A stretch of DNA of 8,420 nt. It comes from Crocinitomicaceae bacterium. GTDB lineage: Bacteria > Bacteroidota > Bacteroidia > Flavobacteriales_D > Crocinitomicaceae. Each line of letters begins with the position of its first letter. Positions within the stretch are counted from its first letter, which is position 1. The notes below the pieces were generated by a model. The model saw only the letters and a program-made list of their open reading frames with translations, ran no database searches and was not told the DNA's origin. Shown in pieces: positions 1 through 7,306 of this stretch. The position numbers and the translations under genes are program-made. The stretch spans positions 1-8,420 of the forward strand of contig NZQU01000005.1 of NCBI GenBank assembly GCA_002696025.1. The letters run 5' to 3'.

Positions 1-600
1 ATATACAGAGCCATCACTATCTACATCTCTATATTTTACTCCAAGCGTACACTCAACAAACTTAGTTGCCATTCCAATCAACCCACAAACGATCATCCAA
101 AATGTTGCGCCAGGTCCGCCCAGGGCTATGGCAACTGCAACACCAGCAATATTACCTAAACCTACTGTTCCAGAAACAGCGGTAGCAAGTGCCTGAAAAT
201 GAGTAACCTCACCTTCTTCACTCTCATCCTTAATTGTATCTAGTACGTCACCATCAGAAGTTAAGCCCACTTCATCTTTCACTTTATCATTACCACTACC
301 TTCCAATTCATCATATTTACCTCTAACAGTGCTTATTGCCAGCCAAAACCTTGTAATACTTGGAAATGAGAAATAAATTGTAAAAAATGAGGCACCAAGA
401 ACTAATAATAAAACAACCAAGGGTATATCATAACTACCAATTGCAACTTTTGTCAAAACCAAACCTTCCCAGGCTTCAGCGATTGGCATAAAGGCATCGT
501 CTATTTTTTCATCAATTCCTTTTGAATTGTCAGATGATGCTAAAAAAGAAAAAGGAGCAGACATTAAAGCAAATAAAAAGAAATTTTTAAGAAGTTTCAT
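1..600 (-). CDS. Alanine/glycine:cation symporter (AGCS family), N-terminal part
   Basis: This is the first 200 codons of an inner-membrane Na+(or H+)-coupled amino-acid carrier; the frame is open to the left edge, so the C-terminal part (the family is usually about 450-550 residues) is missing. Residues 134-159 read HFQALATAVSGTVGLGNIAG and onward, followed by GGPGATFWM at 161-169, the characteristic AGCS block for cation and amino-acid binding; many members have FWMW where this one has FWMI. A hydrophobic segment at 57-78 is the first transporter helix. Ahead of it, residues 1-21 look like a signal peptide or an extra helix. Between helix one and the conserved block lies a long acidic loop (about 97-131). 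The ATG at 598-600 is 35 bases after the stop of the RmlD-like gene; no Shine-Dalgarno is visible, as is usual in Bacteroidota. Family assignment is firm; the substrate (alanine, glycine or another amino acid) is inferred only from the family. Confidence 0.9.
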   Translation of the reverse strand, partial: MKLLKNFFLFALMSAPFSFLASSDNSKGIDEKIDDAFMPIAEAWEGLVLTKVAIGSYDIPLVVLLLVLGASFFTIYFSFPSITRFWLAISTVRGKYDELEGSGNDKVKDEVGLTSDGDVLDTIKDESEEGEVTHFQALATAVSGTVGLGNIAGVAVAIALGGPGATFWMIVCGLIGMATKFVECTLGVKYRDVDSDGSVY

Positions 601-635
601 AAAGGTGTTTTTATTATAGTTCACGAATATACGAA

Positions 636-1535
636 TTAGATTAAAAGGTCTAACGTCTCCTCTAGAGTCTTTGGATTATAACCCAATTCATTTTTTGATT
701 TATTTAAATTAAAACCTGTTTTAGGAGGCCTTTTGGCAGGTTGAGAAAGGGCTTTACTCGATGTTTTAGTAAGTGATTTTGTTGATAAATCAAAATGCTC
801 TGCAACTCTTGATACTATTTCAAATATTGACATTGTTTCTGGACCTGAAATATGGTAAATACCTTGTTTATTTAACTCACATATTCGTAAACATGCCCAA
901 GCCAAATCATCAGCCCAAGTTGGGGCTCTATACTGATCATCAACTATTCTCATCTCTTGTTCTTTAGACAATGCCTCTTTTGCCCAACATATGACATTAG
1001 ATCTTGATAAATTAATACCTTGTCCATAAACAATAATAGTTCTAACGATAGACCAGTTCTTATTTGAAGATTGAATTAAATTATTTTCAGAGTCAACTTT
1101 TGATTTAGCATATATACTAAGTGGGTTTACTTTATCTAATTCAGAATAATTGCCTGATATACCATCAAAAACAAAGTCTGTTGATAAGAATTGAAAATGA
1201 ATATTTCTTTCTTGACAAGCATCCCATATATAGGAAGAAGCAAAAACATTTGTTTGTTGACATTTTTCTGCATTTAACTCACAATAATCAACATTGGTAA
1301 TCGCTGCAGTATGAATGACATGAGTTGGCTTAAATAAATCTAATACGGTCGAAATCTGATTTGGGTCACAGATATTCATTTCTGTATATTGCTCTGGTGA
1401 AATATTGGTATTTCTATTCTCACCCAATGAAGTTGCAATGAAGTCAATGTTATTTTTTAAACATTGTAATGCTATTTTTTGCCCCAACAAACCATTGCTT
1501 CCAGTTATTAAAATTCGATTTGAAATATTTGTCAT
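636..1535 (-). CDS. RmlD-like extended SDR oxidoreductase (dTDP-4-dehydrorhamnose reductase family)
   Basis: This is a cytosolic NAD(P)-dependent short-chain dehydrogenase of the extended type, 299 residues, the normal length for RmlD. The Rossmann nucleotide-binding motif GSNGLLG is at residues 12-18 after the first beta strand, HTAAITNVDYCE at 75-86 matches the RmlD-type conserved stretch, STD at 118-120 supplies the active-site Ser/Thr, and YAKSK at 142-146 gives the catalytic Tyr142 and Lys146. The C-terminal third (about 170-299) carries the substrate-binding lobe. RmlD reduces dTDP-4-keto-rhamnose to dTDP-rhamnose for surface polysaccharide, but relatives act on other nucleotide sugars. 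No rmlA, rmlB or rmlC gene is in view, so the exact substrate is not established and no symbol is given. The ATG start is 21 bases after the PspC stop, so the gene is probably in the same transcript as the PspC and OmpA-family genes. Confidence 0.85.
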   Translation of the reverse strand: MTNISNRILITGSNGLLGQKIALQCLKNNIDFIATSLGENRNTNISPEQYTEMNICDPNQISTVLDLFKPTHVIHTAAITNVDYCELNAEKCQQTNVFASSYIWDACQERNIHFQFLSTDFVFDGISGNYSELDKVNPLSIYAKSKVDSENNLIQSSNKNWSIVRTIIVYGQGINLSRSNVICWAKEALSKEQEMRIVDDQYRAPTWADDLAWACLRICELNKQGIYHISGPETMSIFEIVSRVAEHFDLSTKSLTKTSSKALSQPAKRPPKTGFNLNKSKNELGYNPKTLEETLDLLI

Positions 1536-1556
1536 AATTAAATGGATTGTTCACAA

Positions 1557-1796
1557 TTATAATTCCCAAATAGTTGACTTTCGTTTTCTTTGAAATTTAA
1601 AATAATGTTTGTGGTCAAGTATCCAAGCCATTGCCATATACAAAATCAAGGGTGAACCAAAAGTGATAAAAGAAGTGTAAATAAAAGCCAAACGAACTTT
1701 GGATGAATCGATACCCAACTTGTTAGCCCACCATTTACAAACCCCAAAAGATTTAAATTCAAAATAAAGTAGAATTTTTTGAATTTTTCTCTTCAT
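1557..1796 (-). CDS. Small PspC-domain membrane protein
   Basis: This is a 79-residue protein with a single PspC domain. Residues 16-36 form the amphipathic lead-in with the LGIDSSKVRL turn (27-36), followed by one hydrophobic membrane segment at about 37-60. The tail is strongly basic (KFQRKRK at 67-73) and ends in a short TIWEL, resembling the conserved C-terminus of short Bacteroidota PspC proteins. In Proteobacteria, PspC is an inner-membrane sensor of envelope stress that acts with PspA and PspB; here neither partner is nearby, so a stress-sensing role is only inferred. The ATG lies 17 bases beyond the stop of the OmpA-family gene and the stop is 21 bases before the RmlD-like gene, consistent with an operon. 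Domain assignment rests on the pattern of the DSSKVRLAFIY region and on length. Confidence 0.75.
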   Translation of the reverse strand: MKRKIQKILLYFEFKSFGVCKWWANKLGIDSSKVRLAFIYTSFITFGSPLILYMAMAWILDHKHYFKFQRKRKSTIWEL

Positions 1797-1813
1797 TATT
1801 ATTTATGATAATA

Positions 1814-3943
1814 TCAATAATCTAAATACTTATCAAAGTATTTGTTTTCCTCATTTGATGGTGCAGGTGGTGCTGTTTTTTTATTCCAATTCTTATCAAT
1901 AACCTTCGCTGTAGTCCTTCTATTTAACTGATGAAGATACTCATATCGAACAGGATCAGAAGATTTAAACTGATTGATATATGCTTCGTCTAAGGTTACT
2001 GTTTGTTTTAATTGAGGATCATACCAAACTCGAGGCTGAGTTTCTCCTTTCCCTTGAGGAATAATTCTTCTTGGGTCGATTCCCATTTTAATTAACTCAG
2101 TATAATATTTTCTAGCACGATTTTCAGATAGCGTACGGTTTTTTTCATCACTACCTCTAGCATCAGTATGAGAAAATATTTTAATTTTTACCCTAGGAAA
2201 GTCCTTAAGCATATTATATGTCTGCGTTAGAGAGTCTAAAGACATGCAAGTAGAATCATGAATGAAGTTCCATTGATTTCTTACATATTGAACCTCTGTT
2301 AATTTAATTTCTTTTTCAGGAAGAAGGTATAAGTCAATATTAAATTTTTGACTCTTTTTCTTTCCAACAGTTGTTATATCCCTAGACTTCATACTACTAT
2401 AGCCTTCTTTAACAGTAGAAATTTGATATTCTTTGTCTTGTAAAATAACTCGATCTCCATTTGGCATTTTCTCCCAATTAACTTTACCTGTTTTATTGGT
2501 TTTAACAGCTGCAAAATTTTTGCTGTCAGATGAACAAATCAAATTTACATCGGCATCTTCTATACGCTTGTTTGTTCCATATTCACGAACAGTTACTGTT
2601 AAACTAAATAGATTTGGAGGCAACTTGTATTGATATATATCTGCAGAAAACTCTCCATTAGAACTTTTTCTTTCAGAAGTAAAATATCCTGTAACACCAT
2701 CAATATCACATAATGCATAATCATTGTTTTGAGAATTGATAGGAAGCCCCATGTTTAATGGTTCTGATGTCCATTCATTTTTCCCCTCAGTTTTTTCAAT
2801 CATAAATATATCTAGCCCCCCTAGTCCAACATGGCCATCTGAAGCAAAGAATAATTCATTATTGGAACCTAAAGTAGGAAAAAGTTCATTGGATTTAGTA
2901 TTGACATTTGCTCCCATATTGGTAATTTTTTCAACCAACCATTGTTTTTTCTTTTTGTCATATTTAACTTCAGCCAACCACAAATCTCTACCACCAAATC
3001 CCCCATCTCTATCAGAGGCAAAAATTAACTTAAAATCATATTTGGTTTCTCCTTTAATATAACATGGATGACCAACAGAAATGGTATCACTTGTTTTTAA
3101 ATTTAATTTTTGAGGTTTAACCCATTTTTTCTTGCTGTATGATGCAATCCAAATATCACACCCTAAATATTGCTTTTCAGCATTTGGGCATCTTGTAAAG
3201 AGCATTTTCTTATATCTCTCGTCAAAACAGACAGTCCCTTCATTTTGGTCGGTATTAACAACATTCTTTTTGTCAACCGACATTGGCTCACCCCAATTTC
3301 CTTTTTTATCAAGTATAGACTTCCACAAATCCATGTAAGATTCGCCTGTTATTGGATCTACATCATCTCCAGTAGAGCCTTTTCTTGTGGAAGCAAAGTA
3401 CATTACATTCTTTTTTGCTGACCCGATCATAGGAGCCATATCCATTTGTCTTTTGTTTAAACCCGATACATTTTTTATTACGTACCTTTTTCTATTCTTT
3501 TTAAACTTTCTAGCATCATTGCAAGACTTAATAGAAATATCAACACGGGTGTCTTTTGGGACAATTTTCTTATACTCTTTAAAATATTTGAGTGCCCTGT
3601 CACATTCCTTCATCATTCTTAACATTTCCCCTTTACGATAATATATTTCGGGATTTGTTTTGTCATAACCAAGTTCGATTAATTTACCATACCAATCATT
3701 GGCTAATACATACTGCTCAATGTGTCTGTAACTTTCAGCGATTAAAAAACCCATTTCAGCTTTTAATTTGGACTGAGACTTTTTAGCCCCTAACTTTTTA
3801 TAAGCATCAGAACATTTTTCTACTGCGACAAAATAGTCCTCTTGGTTAAAAGATTTTTGTGCTTCTTTGATATATTTAGGCTGAGCGTATACACCAAAAG
3901 ATATAAAGACAGTTAAAATTGGTATAAAGTAATTTATTTTCAT
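1814..3943 (-). CDS. OmpA-family envelope protein with TPR, PD40 propeller and regulatory-like domain (PorE-like architecture)
   Basis: This 709-residue exported protein begins with a signal peptide (about 1-20, likely cleaved after VYA); no lipobox cysteine is seen there. Helical TPR-like repeats occupy about 25-140. A PD40/WD40-like beta propeller follows at about 165-440, with repeat signatures MYFASTRKG (181), LIFASDRDGGFGGRDLW (307), LFFASDGHVGLGGLDIF (364) and GYFTSER (419). Residues 445-542 resemble a carboxypeptidase-regulatory-like beta sandwich. The OmpA C-terminal peptidoglycan-binding domain is at about 550-685, with SHTDARGS at 591-598 (Asp594) and LSENRARKYY at 605-614 (Arg609) as the diaminopimelate-contacting pair, closing with NRRTTAKVI. 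The same domain order occurs in PorE, the T9SS component of Porphyromonas that ties the secretion machinery to peptidoglycan, but many Bacteroidota carry several paralogues, so orthology is not claimed. It probably sits in the periplasm at the outer membrane and binds the cell wall. It is followed after 17 bases by the PspC gene. Confidence 0.88.
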   Translation of the reverse strand: MKINYFIPILTVFISFGVYAQPKYIKEAQKSFNQEDYFVAVEKCSDAYKKLGAKKSQSKLKAEMGFLIAESYRHIEQYVLANDWYGKLIELGYDKTNPEIYYRKGEMLRMMKECDRALKYFKEYKKIVPKDTRVDISIKSCNDARKFKKNRKRYVIKNVSGLNKRQMDMAPMIGSAKKNVMYFASTRKGSTGDDVDPITGESYMDLWKSILDKKGNWGEPMSVDKKNVVNTDQNEGTVCFDERYKKMLFTRCPNAEKQYLGCDIWIASYSKKKWVKPQKLNLKTSDTISVGHPCYIKGETKYDFKLIFASDRDGGFGGRDLWLAEVKYDKKKKQWLVEKITNMGANVNTKSNELFPTLGSNNELFFASDGHVGLGGLDIFMIEKTEGKNEWTSEPLNMGLPINSQNNDYALCDIDGVTGYFTSERKSSNGEFSADIYQYKLPPNLFSLTVTVREYGTNKRIEDADVNLICSSDSKNFAAVKTNKTGKVNWEKMPNGDRVILQDKEYQISTVKEGYSSMKSRDITTVGKKKSQKFNIDLYLLPEKEIKLTEVQYVRNQWNFIHDSTCMSLDSLTQTYNMLKDFPRVKIKIFSHTDARGSDEKNRTLSENRARKYYTELIKMGIDPRRIIPQGKGETQPRVWYDPQLKQTVTLDEAYINQFKSSDPVRYEYLHQLNRRTTAKVIDKNWNKKTAPPAPSNEENKYFDKYLDY

Positions 3944-3981
3944 ATGTGTACGATAAAGAGAAATAAAGCAAGTTTAATTAA

Positions 3982-3989
3982 CAAATGTA
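3982..3989 (-). promoter_or_regulatory. Candidate -7 box (TACATTTG) upstream of the OmpA-family gene
   Basis: Read on the minus strand this is TACATTTG, a perfect match to the Bacteroidota -7 consensus TAnnTTTG. It lies 38 bases before the ATG at 3943, which would give a leader of about 30 bases. The nearest upstream TTTG (4003-4006) is only 13 bases away, too close for the usual spacing of about 19-21, and no other good -33 element is seen, so the promoter is only partly supported. Confidence 0.4.
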
Positions 3990-4009
3990 AAAAAATTATT
4001 CACAAATAA
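3989..4009 (-). terminator. Weak candidate terminator after the pseudouridine synthase gene
   Basis: On the minus strand, five bases after the stop codon's last base, TTATT-TGTG-AATAA can pair as a 5-bp stem with a 4-base loop and runs directly into seven Ts. The geometry is that of an intrinsic terminator, but the stem is entirely A-U and would be unstable. It could mark the end of the upstream transcription unit. The U-run directly abuts the TACATTTG candidate promoter box for the next gene. Confidence 0.25.
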
Positions 4010-4013
4010 GTAA

Positions 4014-5051
4014 CTAATTCCGCATATCAGAAGTATAATTATTCCATTTTTTTAAAAGTTCCTCCCAAGAATCAGGAAGTTTAGATTCAAAATGAACTTT
4101 CTCATTGGTTTTAGGATGATTAAAACCTAGACTTTTTGCATGTAACGCTTGGCCATCAAGTAAAGAAAAACAGTTGTTTATAAATTTCTTGTAAGACTGA
4201 GCCCCTCCACCTTTAATAATTTTATCTCCTCCATATTCTAAATCATTAAAAAGTGGATGACCGATGTGCTTCAAATGAACTCTAATTTGATGTGTTCTTC
4301 CAGTTTCTAATTCACATTCTATTAACGTAACCAATCCAAACCTTTGAATAGGCTTGTAATGTGTAATGGCATGCTTTCCATAATCAGCATCAGGAAAAAC
4401 AGTCATTACTTTTCTGTTTTTTAAAGATCTGCCAATATGCCCCTCTATTGTTCCTGCCTCCTCAATATCTCCCCATACCAATGCATAGTATTTACGCTCA
4501 GTAGAATGATCAAAGAATTGCTTTGCTAGGTGAGATAAAGCATTTTCTGTTTTAGCAATAACTAATAAACCAGAAGTGTTCTTATCAATTCTATGAACCA
4601 ATCCTGGTCGTCCATGTTCATCGTCATTATGTTTAGGTAAGTTTTCAAAATGATACAAAAGTGCATTAATCAATGTTCCTGTATAATTTGCATAGCCAGG
4701 ATGCACAACCATATTAGTCGGTTTATTAACAAGAATAACTTCTTCATCTTCATAATGAATATTTAAAGGAATATTTTCTGGAATTAACTCAACATTTCGA
4801 ACTGGGTAAGGCAATACTATAGAAATTACATCACTTGGTTTTATTTTATAATTCTGCTTAACCACTTTATTGTCAACTAATATGCTTCCATTTTTTGCAG
4901 CAATTTGAATTTTATTTCTTGATGTATTGGCAATTCTATCCATAAGAAATTTATCTATTCTCACCGGAACTTGACCAGGATCTACATTGAAGCGATAATG
5001 TTCAAAAAGTCCTTCTTCATTATTTTCCTCTTTTGATTCTTCTGAATTCAC
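4014..5051 (-). CDS. rluD: RluD-family 23S rRNA pseudouridine synthase
   Basis: This 345-residue cytosolic enzyme isomerises uridine to pseudouridine in RNA; RluD proper modifies helix 69 of 23S rRNA. An S4 RNA-binding domain is at about 28-90 (VRIDKFLMDRI at 30-40). The catalytic domain carries HRIDKNTSGLLV at 153-164, with the catalytic Asp156, then ETGRTHQIRVHL at 249-260 and GHPLFND at 264-270, all hallmarks of the RluA/RluC/RluD group; the length is normal. The start is a GTG at 5049-5051 whose first base is the last base of the upstream gene's TAG stop; the next in-frame Met (residue 38) would cut the S4 domain, so GTG is the better start. A purine-rich AAAGAAG lies just before it. The 1-base overlap suggests translational coupling to the exported protein. 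The N-terminal tail (1-15) is very acidic. The choice between RluD and a sister RluA-type specificity cannot be made from sequence alone. Confidence 0.92.
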   Translation of the reverse strand: MNSEESKEENNEEGLFEHYRFNVDPGQVPVRIDKFLMDRIANTSRNKIQIAAKNGSILVDNKVVKQNYKIKPSDVISIVLPYPVRNVELIPENIPLNIHYEDEEVILVNKPTNMVVHPGYANYTGTLINALLYHFENLPKHNDDEHGRPGLVHRIDKNTSGLLVIAKTENALSHLAKQFFDHSTERKYYALVWGDIEEAGTIEGHIGRSLKNRKVMTVFPDADYGKHAITHYKPIQRFGLVTLIECELETGRTHQIRVHLKHIGHPLFNDLEYGGDKIIKGGGAQSYKKFINNCFSLLDGQALHAKSLGFNHPKTNEKVHFESKLPDSWEELLKKWNNYTSDMRN

Positions 5052-7252
5052 TACTTCTTTAAAATTTTATAAAAAACAGACTGTCCCTCTATTTTAAGTA
5101 AATAGATACCTGAAGAAAAAGGACTTAAGTCAATTGAGTTTACATTAAATATTGCAAGCTCCTGACCAGCATAAGAAAATAAAGTTACTTTATTCGAACT
5201 CAAATCAGATTCAGAAACAATGGATAATTTACCATCTGTAGGATTTGGATAAAAAGTAATCTTTTGATTTTGAGAAATCTCTGAAGAATTTAATTGATCA
5301 TCTAATGATGTTGAAAAAACTGGGCGAAGCATTGGAGAACCACTAAAAGGAGATGAAAACCAATCAAAACCACCATTAACACTATATAATATTTTGTCTG
5401 AATGATCAATATTTCGATCTAAACCTAAGTTTAATCGATTTACATCTAATTGTCTCCAACCAACAAAAAATGAATTTGAAACAGAAACTTTAACTGTATC
5501 TTTAAAATAATAAGTGTAAAATAAATTCAGCCCATTTCTATATATAGGGTTTCTTGGAAAAAAAATATCATCTTCATATAAAACATCCCCAGGAAGACCA
5601 TTGTCATCCTCCCAAACTGTTATTAAAAATAAGTCAGAAGAGACATCATTTACAGATGGAGAAAAATGCATTGATATCCCAATTAATGAATCGGCTTCAT
5701 ATGTATCGTACTTGATAGCCAATCTAGATTGACTTCCTGTAGGTCCAAATGCTGCTTCAGCTGAACCATCATCATAACTGTAGTAATTTTGAAATTTTTG
5801 ATAAAAAACTGTTGAATCATTAGAAGCTAAATTAGGAAATTGAGCTGTTGCGCTAGTTACAACTTCAAATTCTTGAAAAGGCCCTGATTCTGTTTTTTCA
5901 TACTCATAACCAGATGACAAATCATGAGAAGAAACAATAGTCGACAACGCAGGATAGTTTATACTTTGATTGGCCAAATCAAATCCTGGCAATACAAAAT
6001 CTCCTCTAAAAGAACCATTTTTATAAACCTCTACTTTTCCATCTTGATAGTTTTCTTGAACCTCACTTGCATTATGAACATTTATAAATAATGAATCCGT
6101 CATATTATTTAATGAACTGTTTTTATAATGATCCCAAGGAACCGAAGTAAAATCTTTAAGCAAAGAATTAATAGGATAAGAGAAAGCAAAATCTTTAAAT
6201 AAAGTATCAGCAACAAATGAATTTTTCCTCAAATAAACATAATCAACATGAAAATGATCAAGTCCACCAGATAACGCACCATAATTTTTAAATCTAAATT
6301 GAAAAGCATCTTTAAAATATTTAAGATCCAAAATAGGCAAATGTGTCGCTTTAAAATCAGACATGTCTGAACCCTCAACACTCCAAATATGAATCCATTC
6401 ATCTGAATCTGGAGCATAAAATTCTAATATTAATGAGTCTGAACTTTCTGGTTCATCTCCCAAGCCTTTAGCTTGATATAAAAAACTAAAGTATAATGAG
6501 TCAGATAAAGATATTGAAGAAAGGTCAATTTTTTTTGACGTTAGGACATCAGCATAATCTGTAACTGATGTACCAATTTGATATGGATACCCATATCGAT
6601 CAAGACCATCAAAGGTAACCACACCTAATGACCAAGGGTTTATTGCATATCGATAATTATGATAAGCATAATCATCGACCCATAATTTAGTGGGGTCATT
6701 TATTGAAGAAAAAAATATTCTAGCTGAATCCTGTGTAAATGATGGGTTAGTAATCCAAACTGTATCACTTATATCAGGAATACCTATTGTGTCATAAATG
6801 TAATACGGAGGGAAAACATTTTGAATTGAATGTGTAACAGGATACTGACTAAAGTCTGAAACATTAATCAAAATTGTATCATGTAATGAATCTACATAAG
6901 TATTCGAAACAATATCAAATATCCTTGTAAAAGTTTGTTGATCTGTAAACTCTTTGTTAATTGGCAAAGGTTGATCAAGGGTATCTAGGAGATAATAATA
7001 CAATTGACTGGTAACTCCTGGAGCAGTATAATCATCTGGGTATTGCTGAAATTTATTTTTAGAAAACTCATCAAAAAATGGAAGTGCAAGCGTATCTGAA
7101 TAGTAAATAAAAGTACTATCAATTGAAACAGATGACTTCAATTGTGATTTTGATTTGATCCCAATATTAGGATTTGAATAAAGTGGCCCCATCTCTATAG
7201 TTTGTCCATAGGAAATAGTGTAAAAAAGAAAGGTTATAAAAAATAATTTCAT
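5051..7252 (-). CDS. Type IX secretion substrate of unknown function (T9SS type A sorting domain)
   Basis: This is a 733-residue exported protein. Residues 1-16 form a Sec signal peptide (KLFFITFLF core, likely cleavage after SYG). The C-terminal domain, about 665-733, is a type A T9SS sorting signal: FYPNPTDGKL at 667-676, a central VTLFSYAGQEL stretch, then SSGIYLLKIEG at 713-723 and the terminal basic KILKK. Such proteins cross the outer membrane through T9SS, lose the sorting domain and are released or anchored to the surface. The middle is rich in Asp, Ser and aromatic residues and looks all-beta. About 235-345 (DVLTSKKIDLS, then SFLYQAKGLGD and FHVDYVYLR) resembles a lectin/MAM-like jelly roll, and about 488-645 (YYSYDDGSAEAAFG, then ITVWEDDNGLPGDVL) a second sandwich. 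No enzymatic motif was found. It ends in TAG, overlapping the pseudouridine synthase GTG by one base, and starts 54 bases after the PASTA gene. Confidence 0.85.
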   Translation of the reverse strand: MKLFFITFLFYTISYGQTIEMGPLYSNPNIGIKSKSQLKSSVSIDSTFIYYSDTLALPFFDEFSKNKFQQYPDDYTAPGVTSQLYYYLLDTLDQPLPINKEFTDQQTFTRIFDIVSNTYVDSLHDTILINVSDFSQYPVTHSIQNVFPPYYIYDTIGIPDISDTVWITNPSFTQDSARIFFSSINDPTKLWVDDYAYHNYRYAINPWSLGVVTFDGLDRYGYPYQIGTSVTDYADVLTSKKIDLSSISLSDSLYFSFLYQAKGLGDEPESSDSLILEFYAPDSDEWIHIWSVEGSDMSDFKATHLPILDLKYFKDAFQFRFKNYGALSGGLDHFHVDYVYLRKNSFVADTLFKDFAFSYPINSLLKDFTSVPWDHYKNSSLNNMTDSLFINVHNASEVQENYQDGKVEVYKNGSFRGDFVLPGFDLANQSINYPALSTIVSSHDLSSGYEYEKTESGPFQEFEVVTSATAQFPNLASNDSTVFYQKFQNYYSYDDGSAEAAFGPTGSQSRLAIKYDTYEADSLIGISMHFSPSVNDVSSDLFLITVWEDDNGLPGDVLYEDDIFFPRNPIYRNGLNLFYTYYFKDTVKVSVSNSFFVGWRQLDVNRLNLGLDRNIDHSDKILYSVNGGFDWFSSPFSGSPMLRPVFSTSLDDQLNSSEISQNQKITFYPNPTDGKLSIVSESDLSSNKVTLFSYAGQELAIFNVNSIDLSPFSSGIYLLKIEGQSVFYKILKK

Positions 7253-7306
7253 ATCCAGTTAAACGTGTAAATCAACATAATCTTATATGGGAAGAAAAGT
7301 TTATTA

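Noticed and set aside
773..1593. Plus-strand open frames opposite the SDR and PspC genes.
   Set aside because: They are short, overlap a well-supported gene on the other strand, and encode no recognisable domain.
2433..3786. Several open frames of 60-110 codons on the plus strand across the OmpA-family gene.
   Set aside because: They lie antisense to a gene with clear domains, their translations show no recognisable motif and are low-complexity Phe/Ser/Leu-rich, as expected from the complement of an AT-rich gene.
3996..4004. TTATTCACA on the plus strand, a match to the DnaA-box consensus TTATNCACA.
   Set aside because: It is a single copy with no cluster of boxes and no replication genes nearby; one match is expected by chance in AT-rich DNA, and it overlaps the weak hairpin described in the features.
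6229..6417. A minus-strand 62-codon frame inside the T9SS substrate gene.
   Set aside because: It is an alternate frame of a continuous, well-supported gene with no start context or motif of its own.
7253..7306. Possible terminator or promoter between the PASTA and T9SS-substrate genes.
   Set aside because: Only a 4-base pairing (TCTT/AAGA) without a T-run and no TAnnTTTG box were found, so co-transcription is the simpler reading.
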